A stretch of DNA of 64,000 bases from Kribbella jiaozuonensis (lineage in GTDB: Bacteria > Actinomycetota > Actinomycetes > Propionibacteriales > Kribbellaceae). Shown piece by piece: positions 34,392-41,405 of this stretch (position 1 is the stretch's first letter; every line of letters starts with the position of its first letter). The translations under genes and the position numbers were made by a program. Location: contig NZ_SZPZ01000003.1 in assembly GCF_005233875.1 (NCBI RefSeq), forward strand, positions 434,001-498,000, given 5' to 3'. The notes below the pieces were generated by a model, which ran no database searches, was not told where the DNA came from, and was given only the letters and a program-made list of their open reading frames with translations.

Positions 34392-34841
34392 TTAGTCAGC
34401 GCTTCCTGGAGTACCTCCGTGGTGGTTGGGGTCGCTGGTGTTGCGGATGGCTTCGAGGTCCATCGCGAGTGGTTCGCTGAGGTGGCGGATGCGGCTTGCT
34501 TCGGCTCCTGACACCGTCGCGGCGATCCGGCCGATCTCGGCGATCGCCGTCTCGAGGAGTTCGACGCGTTCTGTCGACGTGGCGTTGCTGAGGAGAGCCC
34601 GCGACTGGACCTGGATCGCGGCTGCCAGCTCGTCCGACATCGGCGGGACCTTGTAGTTGAGCGCGGACTGCAGCGAGGCGAAGCTACGTTCGGCACGCTC
34701 CCGGTCCGCCGCGGGCTCGACCGTCGGGACGAGGCTGTGCAGCCGCTCGAGCTCGGTTCGCATGCTCTCCTGGTCGATCTCCTTGGCCATCACCGCATCG
34801 ACAAGCCGCTGCTCCAGTTCGTCGTACGCTGCGTAATCCAT
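34392..34841 (-). CDS. Unrecognised helical protein paired with HExxH protein B
   Basis: 149 aa, predicted almost wholly helical, with no membrane segment. Its C-terminal part (IAEIGRIAATVSGAEASRIR onward) resembles the 61-aa protein encoded at 36153-36338 (ITEFGRLAAQAEDPRDQARF), with matching EFGR/EIGR and Leu/Arg positions. It lies 15 bp upstream of protein B and is very likely co-transcribed. It may be a partner or regulator of the HExxH protein. No strong ribosome-binding site is seen. Confidence 0.65.
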   Translation of the reverse strand: MDYAAYDELEQRLVDAVMAKEIDQESMRTELERLHSLVPTVEPAADRERAERSFASLQSALNYKVPPMSDELAAAIQVQSRALLSNATSTERVELLETAIAEIGRIAATVSGAEASRIRHLSEPLAMDLEAIRNTSDPNHHGGTPGSAD

Positions 34842-34902
34842 GGGCTCAGTATCCCGGTCTGTCGGGCGAACCGCGGCGGTCGAGCCCGTCTTAGGCGACC
34901 TC

Positions 34903-36156
34903 TCAGGCGGTGCGGGTCAGGACTCCTCTCGAGCCGGCTGGCTGGTTGGTACGAGCGGTGGACGAACGGTTCTCGGTCGGCGAGGTGATCGTTGCCGCAG
35001 GCATGAGCCCGGACAGCGCGGCGTGGTGGGCCGAAGGCCCGGTGCGGGACGGCGGGACGTGGGCCGAGGCCACGTCGGGGGCGGGGACGTGGGGTACGGC
35101 GCCGTGGGGCGCGGCGGCGTGGGGTGACGGGGCGTGGGGTGACGGGGCGTGGGGAGTGGGGACTGGCGCCGGGAGGGTGCAGGCGTTGGCGTGCGGCGGA
35201 GCCGCGGCGTGAGGTGAGGCGATGGCATCGGGTGGGGCGATGGCGTGGGCTGGGCCGATGGCGTGCGGTGAGGCCGGGGCGTGAGGTGAGGGCACGGGGT
35301 GAGGTGAGGCTGTGGCGTGGGTTGGGGTGATGTCGGGCTGGATGGGGCTGAAGGTGTAGGCGGATTCGGCGGATTGGACTTCTTGGTGGAGGCGGTCGAG
35401 GAGTTCGTTGGCGGTGGAGAGGGACTTGGCGGCGGCGAAGCCGGGCGCGGTTAGTTCGTAGGCGTCCAGGTGGTTGAGGCCTGTGCGGAGGATCGACTCG
35501 AGGCGGGAGCGGGTGTCGGCGCCAGTTGGCTCCAAGTCGGGGAGACGGGTGGAGTTGTAGACGAGTGTGACCAGCAGGGGGAGTTGGTCGGCCGCGGTGT
35601 GGCGGTTGAGGAGGTCGAGGACCTCGCCATCACGGAGGTTGTTGCGGGACTCCAGGTCGCTGGTGAGCTTGCGGACGGCGGGCACGAACGCGGCGTAGTA
35701 CCCGCCGGCCTCGACAGACTCGATGCCGGGGGCAACTTTGTCGACGTCTAGTCGGTGGATGTAGTCGTCCAGGTGATCCTGCGCCCAGGCTTCGGTGACA
35801 CCCTCTTCGAGTTCGCGGCTGCCGGGTTTGGTGAAGGCCTCGCGCGCGGCTTCCTGGGTCGATCCGGACGGGCCGAGGAAATGGGCTTGCTCGTGGAGCA
35901 GCGTCGCCAGGGATTCGCGGTACTGGATGAGGGTGGCTGGTGGTTGCTTCTCGCCGGCATGTTCATACATCTGGCGCAGCGGATCGAGAATCGTCTCGTC
36001 GTCGAGGTAGAGAGTGCCGTCCCAATGGGCCAGGCCGAGGATGGCGCCGGTGGACTCGACGACGCGCCCGTTCCACGCGGACTGGTCGGCGTCGGCGAGA
36101 ACGCGCGCAGTCTCCCCACTCGCGGCCAGCAGTTCGTCGAGTGAGCAAATGGTCAT
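34903..36156 (-). CDS. Unrecognised cytoplasmic HExxH protein A (putative zincin) with Pro-His-Ala repeat tail
   Basis: 417 aa, no signal peptide. HEQAH at residues 88-92 and EEGVTE at 117-122 occur at the same positions and spacing as in protein B. The catalytic-type domain covers roughly residues 1-270. From about residue 275 to 370 the protein becomes a low-complexity run of SPHAP, APPHA and SPHAAAP units, probably disordered and possibly metal-binding. The start overlaps the stop of the 61-aa gene (ATGA). The repeat region is visible in the DNA as short GTGAGG/GGCGTG tandem repeats and may be unstable in length. Confidence 0.75.
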   Translation of the reverse strand: MTICSLDELLAASGETARVLADADQSAWNGRVVESTGAILGLAHWDGTLYLDDETILDPLRQMYEHAGEKQPPATLIQYRESLATLLHEQAHFLGPSGSTQEAAREAFTKPGSRELEEGVTEAWAQDHLDDYIHRLDVDKVAPGIESVEAGGYYAAFVPAVRKLTSDLESRNNLRDGEVLDLLNRHTAADQLPLLVTLVYNSTRLPDLEPTGADTRSRLESILRTGLNHLDAYELTAPGFAAAKSLSTANELLDRLHQEVQSAESAYTFSPIQPDITPTHATASPHPVPSPHAPASPHAIGPAHAIAPPDAIASPHAAAPPHANACTLPAPVPTPHAPSPHAPSPHAAAPHGAVPHVPAPDVASAHVPPSRTGPSAHHAALSGLMPAATITSPTENRSSTARTNQPAGSRGVLTRTA

Positions 36157-36338
36157 GAGCGGAACGCGATCGCGAGGCGGACGAGGGAGTCGGCTGTCCG
36201 GCGGAAGCGGGCTTGGTCGCGCGGATCCTCGGCCTGCGCCGCGAGCCGCCCGAACTCGGTGATGAGCCAGTCGGCCCGCGCTTGTCGCTCTGCAACGGTG
36301 GCGGTCGGGCCGAGCGTCGTACCGGATGGGTGCTCCAT
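36153..36338 (-). CDS. Small helical protein paired with HExxH protein A
   Basis: 61 aa with a good GGGAGG ribosome-binding site 7 bp before the ATG and translational overlap with HExxH protein A, so it is very likely real. A single helical hairpin is predicted from residue 17 on (WLITEFGRLAAQAEDPRDQA). It is similar to the C-terminal part of the 149-aa protein that precedes HExxH protein B. Function unknown. Confidence 0.7.
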   Translation of the reverse strand: MEHPSGTTLGPTATVAERQARADWLITEFGRLAAQAEDPRDQARFRRTADSLVRLAIAFRS

Positions 36339-36424
36339 GAGATGTCCTCCCGAGGTGTGAAGTCGGCGGAGAACATACGGAGATCGGCCGCGAAATCAGC
36401 GGCGAGTTTCGGAGCTGTGGATAA

Positions 36425-37255
36425 CTAGAAGAGCGTCGGGGGTTCAGTCGCGACCGGCTCCGGGAGCGGCGCGAGCGCGGGGACGGCAGCGGCGATGGTC
36501 GCGTAGAAGCGGCGGGCGAGGTTCAGTGCCTCGGCGTTGTCGGGAGTGTGCAGGAAGATCGTCGGCGAGCGGCCCTCGGAGAGCCAGTGCACGACCAGGT
36601 CGACGAGATATCCCCACCCGTCGACGGTCTCGGCCACGGAGTCGCGACCGATGTAGCGGACGATCGGGAACGCGGTGAGGGCGCGAGTACGACGAGCCAC
36701 GCGCGGCTTCTTCATCCAGGCGTCCCGCTCGGCGAAGCTCGTCGGCCGGCGGGAGAAGAGTGTCCCGGTGTCGAACGGGATCCACTCGGCGTCAACGCGC
36801 GCGAGTACCCGCTCGAGGTTGCCGGCGGCATCCGGTTCGTCGAAGAACGAGCGGTGGCGGACCTCCACGGCGTACCGGTAGTCGCGGGGCGCCTGGTGCA
36901 GGAACGCGGCGAGAGCACCGAGGTCGGTGGGGGAGAACGCGGCCGGCAGCTGGATCCAGACAGCGTGGTTGCGCGGGCCGAGCGGCTCGATCGCTGCGAG
37001 GAACGCACGTAACTCGGCGTCGACATTCGTGAGCCGGCGCTCGTGCGTGATCACCTGCGGAAGCTTCACGACGAAACGGAAGTCCGACGGGGTCTGCGCG
37101 GCCCACGATGCGACTGTCGACGAAGACGGTGTCGCGTAGAACGTCGTATTGCTCTCGACCGCATTGACCCAGGAGGCATACGACCGCAGCTTCTCGCGAG
37201 AAGGTTGCGGCCAGTCAGGATGCGTCCACTGCGCACAACCGACATGCAGCCTCAT
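36425..37255 (-). CDS. DUF72 domain-containing protein
   Basis: 276 aa from the ATG at 37255, which overlaps the GNAT stop (ATGA). Family motifs: HVGCAQWTHPDW at the start, ESNTTFYATPS, FRFVVKLPQVITHERRL and YAVEVRHRSFFDE. DUF72 proteins adopt a TIM-barrel fold; their function is unknown although linkage to nucleic-acid or Fe-S proteins has been noted. The open frame extending upstream to 37753 is out of frame with the GNAT gene and not coding. Confidence 0.9.
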   Translation of the reverse strand: MRLHVGCAQWTHPDWPQPSREKLRSYASWVNAVESNTTFYATPSSSTVASWAAQTPSDFRFVVKLPQVITHERRLTNVDAELRAFLAAIEPLGPRNHAVWIQLPAAFSPTDLGALAAFLHQAPRDYRYAVEVRHRSFFDEPDAAGNLERVLARVDAEWIPFDTGTLFSRRPTSFAERDAWMKKPRVARRTRALTAFPIVRYIGRDSVAETVDGWGYLVDLVVHWLSEGRSPTIFLHTPDNAEALNLARRFYATIAAAVPALAPLPEPVATEPPTLF

Positions 37256-37794
37256 AGCGACCGCACATACTGCCGACACACGTGGACGCGAGCGAAACGC
37301 GAGCGCATAGAAGCCTCGAGCTCGATCGGCGCATGCATGAACGCGCTGACCGGCTTGCCCAAACCCTCCGGCGTCTCGAAGCCGTCGGCAGCGTCCTGCC
37401 ACGACTTGTAGACATGGAGATACCGGAAGTTCTCCGTGAACCCGGACCGCTGGTACCACGAGTTCGCCGACGCATCCCCACGCGTCCACGCATCCAGTAC
37501 GCCGCCTCGCAGCCGAGGAAGCACCGCGTCGAGCAGTTGCGTGGCCAACCCGCGTCGTTGGTGATCGGGATGTATGGCGAGGACGTCGATCGTGGCGCGG
37601 TCCGCGAAGATCTCGACGTCCATCAGTCCGACCACAGCATCGTTCTCGACGGCGACGACGCGGTGCGCCGGGTTCGAGAACACCGGGCGGTCGACCACAA
37701 CGTCGTCGTAGTACTCCGTGCCGAAGAAGCTGAGCAGGCGGCACCGGAGCCAACTGGCGGCGTCGGTGTCACGGTAGTCGCGGATCTCGGTCAT
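37252..37794 (-). CDS. GNAT family N-acetyltransferase
   Basis: 180 aa from the ATG at 37794. The acetyl-CoA loop HPDHQRRGLATQLLDAV (motif A) is clear, preceded by ATIDVLAI and followed by ANSWYQRSGF (motif B). It transfers an acetyl group to an unknown amine. It is translationally coupled to the DUF72 gene. A terminator for the upstream inositol-phosphate synthase gene lies just before it. Confidence 0.9.
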   Translation of the reverse strand: MTEIRDYRDTDAASWLRCRLLSFFGTEYYDDVVVDRPVFSNPAHRVVAVENDAVVGLMDVEIFADRATIDVLAIHPDHQRRGLATQLLDAVLPRLRGGVLDAWTRGDASANSWYQRSGFTENFRYLHVYKSWQDAADGFETPEGLGKPVSAFMHAPIELEASMRSRFARVHVCRQYVRSL

Positions 37795-37811
37795 CCGGCG
37801 CCATGATGGCA

Positions 37812-37849
37812 CGCCGCCCGGCACCCTTCCAGAGGGTTGCCGGGCGGCG
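37812..37849 (-). terminator. Terminator hairpin downstream of inositol-phosphate synthase
   Basis: CGCCGCCCGGCACCCT (37812-37827) pairs with 37833-37849 over 16 bp with one bulged base and a 5-nt loop. It lies 15 bp after the synthase stop on the minus strand. Confidence 0.8.
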
Positions 37850-37864
37850 GTCAGAGCAACGAGG

Positions 37865-38944
37865 TCAGCGGTCGACCTCGCCGCGGATGAACTTCTCGAC
37901 CAGGTCGCGGCAGACGTCGTCGGCGTACTGCTCCGGCGGCGACTTCATGAAGTACGACGAAGCGGACAGGATCGGGCCGCCGATGCCGCGGTCCTTGGCG
38001 ATCTTCACCGCGCGGATCGCGTCGATAATGATGCCGGCCGAGTTCGGCGAGTCCCAGACCTCGAGCTTGTACTCCAGCGACAGCGGCACGTCGCCGAAGT
38101 TGCGGCCCTCGAGCCGGATGAAGGCCCACTTGCGGTCGTCCAGCCAGGCCACGTAGTCGGACGGGCCGATGTGCACGTTGCGCGGGTCGATCTCGTCGCG
38201 CAGCTGCGAGGTGACGGACTGGGTCTTGCTGATCTTCTTGGACTCCAGCCGCTCGCGCTCGAGCATGTTCTTGAAGTCCATGTTGCCGCCGACGTTCAGC
38301 TGGTACGTCCGGTCCACGGTGACACCGCGGTCCTCGAACAGCTTGGTCAGCACGCGGTGCGTGATGGTCGCGCCGATCTGCGACTTGATGTCGTCGCCGA
38401 CGATCGGCACACCGGCCGCGGTGAACTTGTCCGCCCACTCCTTGGTGCCGGCGATGAACACGGGCAGCGCGTTGACGAACGCGACCTTCGCGTCGATCGC
38501 GCACTGCGCGTAGAACTTCGCAGCCTGCTCCGAACCGACCGGCAGGTAGCAGACGAGTACGTCGACCTTGGCCTCGCGCAGCGCCGCGACCACGTCGACC
38601 GGGTCGGCGTCGGACTCGGTGATGGTCTCGCGGTAGTACTTGCCGAGGCCGTCGAGGGTGTGACCGCGCTGGACGGTGACGCCCGTCGGCGGTACGTCGC
38701 AGATCTTGATCGTGTTGTTCTCGCTGGCGCCGATCGCGTCGGCGAGGTCCAGGCCGACCTTCTTGCCGTCGACGTCGAAGGCGGCGACGAACTCCACGTC
38801 GCGGACGTGGTAGTCGCCGAACTGGACGTGCATCAGACCGGGGACGCGCTCCTCGGGCTTCGCGTCACGGTAGTAGTGCACGCCCTGGACGAGCGAGCTG
38901 GCGCAGTTGCCGACACCGACGATCGCTACGCGGATCGAGGTCAT
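37865..38944 (-). CDS. ino1: Inositol-3-phosphate synthase (actinobacterial/archaeal-type, short form)
   Basis: 359 aa, the usual length of the bacterial short form. Rossmann start IRVAIVGVGNCASSLVQGV, then EFVAAFDVDGKKVGLDL, CYLPVGSEQAAKFYAQCAI, the NVGGNMDFKNML active-site region and SPNSAGIIIDAIRAVKIA. It converts glucose 6-phosphate to inositol 3-phosphate for phosphatidylinositol and mycothiol. AAGGAG precedes the ATG. The gene is translationally coupled (ATGA) to the upstream PadR regulator, which probably controls it, an arrangement common in actinobacteria. Confidence 0.97.
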   Translation of the reverse strand: MTSIRVAIVGVGNCASSLVQGVHYYRDAKPEERVPGLMHVQFGDYHVRDVEFVAAFDVDGKKVGLDLADAIGASENNTIKICDVPPTGVTVQRGHTLDGLGKYYRETITESDADPVDVVAALREAKVDVLVCYLPVGSEQAAKFYAQCAIDAKVAFVNALPVFIAGTKEWADKFTAAGVPIVGDDIKSQIGATITHRVLTKLFEDRGVTVDRTYQLNVGGNMDFKNMLERERLESKKISKTQSVTSQLRDEIDPRNVHIGPSDYVAWLDDRKWAFIRLEGRNFGDVPLSLEYKLEVWDSPNSAGIIIDAIRAVKIAKDRGIGGPILSASSYFMKSPPEQYADDVCRDLVEKFIRGEVDR

Positions 38945-39525
38945 CTGGAATCTCCTTGGGTAGGCGGTTGGTGCTGTTCTGGGGGCCGCTGTTGCCGCCG
39001 CTCGCCGTCGATCAGCTCGTTCAGCCAGCGGACCTCGCGCTCGGCCGACTCCAGGCCGTGCCGTTGCAGCTCGAGGGTGTAGGTATCGACCCGCTCCGCC
39101 GTCCGGCTCATCGCCGCCCGGAAGTTGGCCAGCCGCTCCTCCATCCGGGCCCTGCGGCCCTCGAGGATGCGCAACCGGGTGGCCGGATCGGTCCGGCCGA
39201 AGAACGAGAAGCGGACGCCGAACGTGTCGTCCTCCCAGGCCGACGGACCGGCCTCGTGCATCGCGTGCGCGAAGTAGTCCTTGCCGTCGGCGGTGATCGT
39301 GTAGACGATCTTCGGCCTGCGGCCCGACTCCGGTGTCCCGGGGTCGGCCGTGATCAGGCCGTTGCGGAGCATCGCCTTCAGACACGGGTACAACGAACCG
39401 AACGACAGCACGCGTCCCCAGCCGAACTGGGCGTTGACGCGCTTGCGGAGCTCGTAACCGTGCATCGGCGCTTCGTGCAGCAGACCGAGTACGGCGAGCT
39501 CCAGGACCCCACTGCGGTTTCCCAT
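38941..39525 (-). CDS. PadR-family transcriptional regulator, coupled to ino1
   Basis: 194 aa from the ATG at 39525 after GGGAGG. PadR winged helix: LELAVLGLLHEAPMHGYELR, then FGSLYPCLKAMLRNGLI and SGRRPKIVYTITADG. The C-terminal helical part mediates dimerisation and ends in a Gln/Pro-rich tail. It overlaps the synthase gene by 4 bp. A near-ideal PadR-type palindrome lies 35 bp upstream, so this regulator very likely represses its own operon. Confidence 0.95.
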   Translation of the reverse strand: MGNRSGVLELAVLGLLHEAPMHGYELRKRVNAQFGWGRVLSFGSLYPCLKAMLRNGLITADPGTPESGRRPKIVYTITADGKDYFAHAMHEAGPSAWEDDTFGVRFSFFGRTDPATRLRILEGRRARMEERLANFRAAMSRTAERVDTYTLELQRHGLESAEREVRWLNELIDGERRQQRPPEQHQPPTQGDSR

Positions 39526-39559
39526 GAGCCACCTCCCTCGGTCTAGTTTGTCATGACCT

Positions 39560-39580
39560 GATGTATCGGTTCGATACATC
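39560..39580. promoter_or_regulatory. PadR operator palindrome
   Basis: GATGTATCG-gtt-CGATACATC is a perfect 9-bp inverted repeat with a 3-bp centre, matching the ATGTAT...ATACAT type of PadR operator. On the minus strand a possible promoter TTGTCC-N18-TACAGT lies just upstream (from 39618 down to 39589), placing the operator near the start of transcription of padR-ino1. Confidence 0.75.
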
Positions 39581-39727
39581 GCTCCGCCACTGTAAGCAGA
39601 CCTGCACCCTGTGGACAACTCTTGACAAACGCGGCCTTTGTCACCTCTCGCGGGAAACCTGTTACGTCAGAGGCCGATCCGCGTTAATCGAATGACACGC
39701 AGAGTCGCCGTCTCAGAGCGGAGGGTC

Positions 39728-41215
39728 ATGGCCGACAGCCATGGGAAGCACGCCAGGTCCGAGGTCGAAGCTGAAGCCGACGGTGCGCTCGCGCGGCTGG
39801 CGCTGCGGTTCACGGCGTTCACCGAGAAGTGGCTGCCGGACGCGTTCGGTTTCGTCCTGGTCGGAACGTTCGTGGTGCTGCTGTTCGGGCTCGTCACCGG
39901 CGAGCCGCTGCTGAAGCGCCCGGACGACCCGGCCGCGACCAAGGGCTACGGACTGGTCGATGCCTGGGGCATCGGGTTCTGGTCGCTGATCACCTTCACC
40001 CTGCAGATGGTGATGATCATCATCGGTGGGTACGCCGTCGCGACCAGCGGACCGGTCGCGCGATTGATCACCCGGCTCGCGCGGATCCCGAAGAACCCGC
40101 GGACCGCGGTCGCGTTCGTCGCCGCGGTCGCGATGCCGGCGTCGTACCTGAACTGGGCGTTCAGTCTGATCTTCGCGGCGATCCTGGCGCGCGAGGTGGC
40201 GCGGAACGTGCCGAAGGCGGACTACCGCGCGCTCGGGGCGATGGCGTTCCTCGGTCTCGGCACCGTGTGGGCGCAGGGGCTGTCCGGCTCGGCCGCGCTA
40301 CAGGTGGCGAGCGCGAGCAGCAGTCCGCCGCCGGTGCAGGAAGTCATCAAGGCCAGTGGGCACGCGAGCGGGCTGATCCCGCTCAGCGACACGATCTTCA
40401 CCTGGCAGGCGATCGTCGCGACGCTGATCGTGTACGTCGTCGGCGTCGGGATGGCGTGGTTCATCGCGCCGGGCGAAGGCAACTCGCGGACCGCGGAGCA
40501 TCTCGGCATCGAACTCAAACCGCTCGTCGGCCGCGGATCGCCGTACAACGGTCAGCGTCTGGAGACACGTCGGCCTGGTGACTGGCTGGAGCATTCGCCG
40601 CTGTTCAGCCTGCTGATCGTGTTGCTCGGTGTGGTTTACCTGGTCCGCTACTTCAGCGGGAAGAGCTTCTTCAACGCGCTCGACCTGAACACGATCAACC
40701 TGATCCTGTTCCTGCTCGCGCTGCTGCTGCAGTGGCGGCCGTGGCGGATGGCTCGCGCCGTCCGCGATGGTGCACCGGCGGCGGCCGGCGTACTGCTCCA
40801 GTTCCCCTTGTACGGCGGGATTTTCGGCATGATCGCGTACACGGGGATCTCCGGGCGGCTGGCTGGGTGGTTGGTGCATGCGAGCAACCAGTTCCTGTTC
40901 CCGCCGTTGGTTGCTATCTACTCCTGCGTCCTCGGCATCTTCGTACCGAGCGGTGGCAGCAAGTGGGTGATCGAGGCGCCGTACGTATTGCAGGCCGCGA
41001 ACGAGCTGAAGGTCGACGCCGGCTGGATGGTCGTCGTGTACGACCTCGGCGAGGCGAGCGCCAACCTGCTGCAGCCGTTCTGGATGTTGCCGACGCTCGC
41101 CATCCTCGGCCTGAAGGCGCGCGACATCATGGGCTACACGTTCACGATGTTCCTGGCCTGCTTCCCGGCCGCACTGATCGCCGTGACGCTGCTGGCACCC
41201 CACGTCACCTCATGA
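39728..41215 (+). CDS. Short-chain fatty acid transporter (AtoE family)
   Basis: 495 aa from the ATG at 39728 after GGAGGG; an earlier in-frame start at 39692 is possible. It has about 12 hydrophobic helices and family motifs FTEKWLPDAFGFVLVGTFVV, GFWSLITFTLQMVMIIIGGY, AMPASYLNWAFSLIFAAILA and GIFVPSGGSKWVIEAPYV. AtoE-type carriers import short-chain fatty acids such as acetoacetate or butyrate. It is monocistronic, with no catabolic genes beside it. Confidence 0.92.
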   Translation: MADSHGKHARSEVEAEADGALARLALRFTAFTEKWLPDAFGFVLVGTFVVLLFGLVTGEPLLKRPDDPAATKGYGLVDAWGIGFWSLITFTLQMVMIIIGGYAVATSGPVARLITRLARIPKNPRTAVAFVAAVAMPASYLNWAFSLIFAAILAREVARNVPKADYRALGAMAFLGLGTVWAQGLSGSAALQVASASSSPPPVQEVIKASGHASGLIPLSDTIFTWQAIVATLIVYVVGVGMAWFIAPGEGNSRTAEHLGIELKPLVGRGSPYNGQRLETRRPGDWLEHSPLFSLLIVLLGVVYLVRYFSGKSFFNALDLNTINLILFLLALLLQWRPWRMARAVRDGAPAAAGVLLQFPLYGGIFGMIAYTGISGRLAGWLVHASNQFLFPPLVAIYSCVLGIFVPSGGSKWVIEAPYVLQAANELKVDAGWMVVVYDLGEASANLLQPFWMLPTLAILGLKARDIMGYTFTMFLACFPAALIAVTLLAPHVTS

Positions 41216-41247
41216 GAGTCGCATCACAGCGCCTCCCTGGATGCCAA

Positions 41248-41265
41248 CCTTGCAACGTTGTAAGG
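41248..41265. promoter_or_regulatory. LacI/GalR-like palindrome upstream of the PBP gene
   Basis: CCTTGCAACGTTGTAAGG is an 18-bp palindrome with one mismatched pair and the central CG typical of LacI-family operators. It lies in the 190-bp gap between the transporter and the PBP gene. No LacI gene is adjacent, so the regulator would act in trans. Confidence 0.45.
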
Positions 41266-41405
41266 CGTCAGCGGAAGAGTCCCGGTGGACCGTTTTCACT
41301 TGGACGCCCCGTGGTTGCTAGCATCCGGAGCGGATTCGGGCGCGTTACCACACCCACCGTAGTCTGTGGGGCAATGACTCCAGCCAGATCGTCGAGGATT
41401 GCAGC

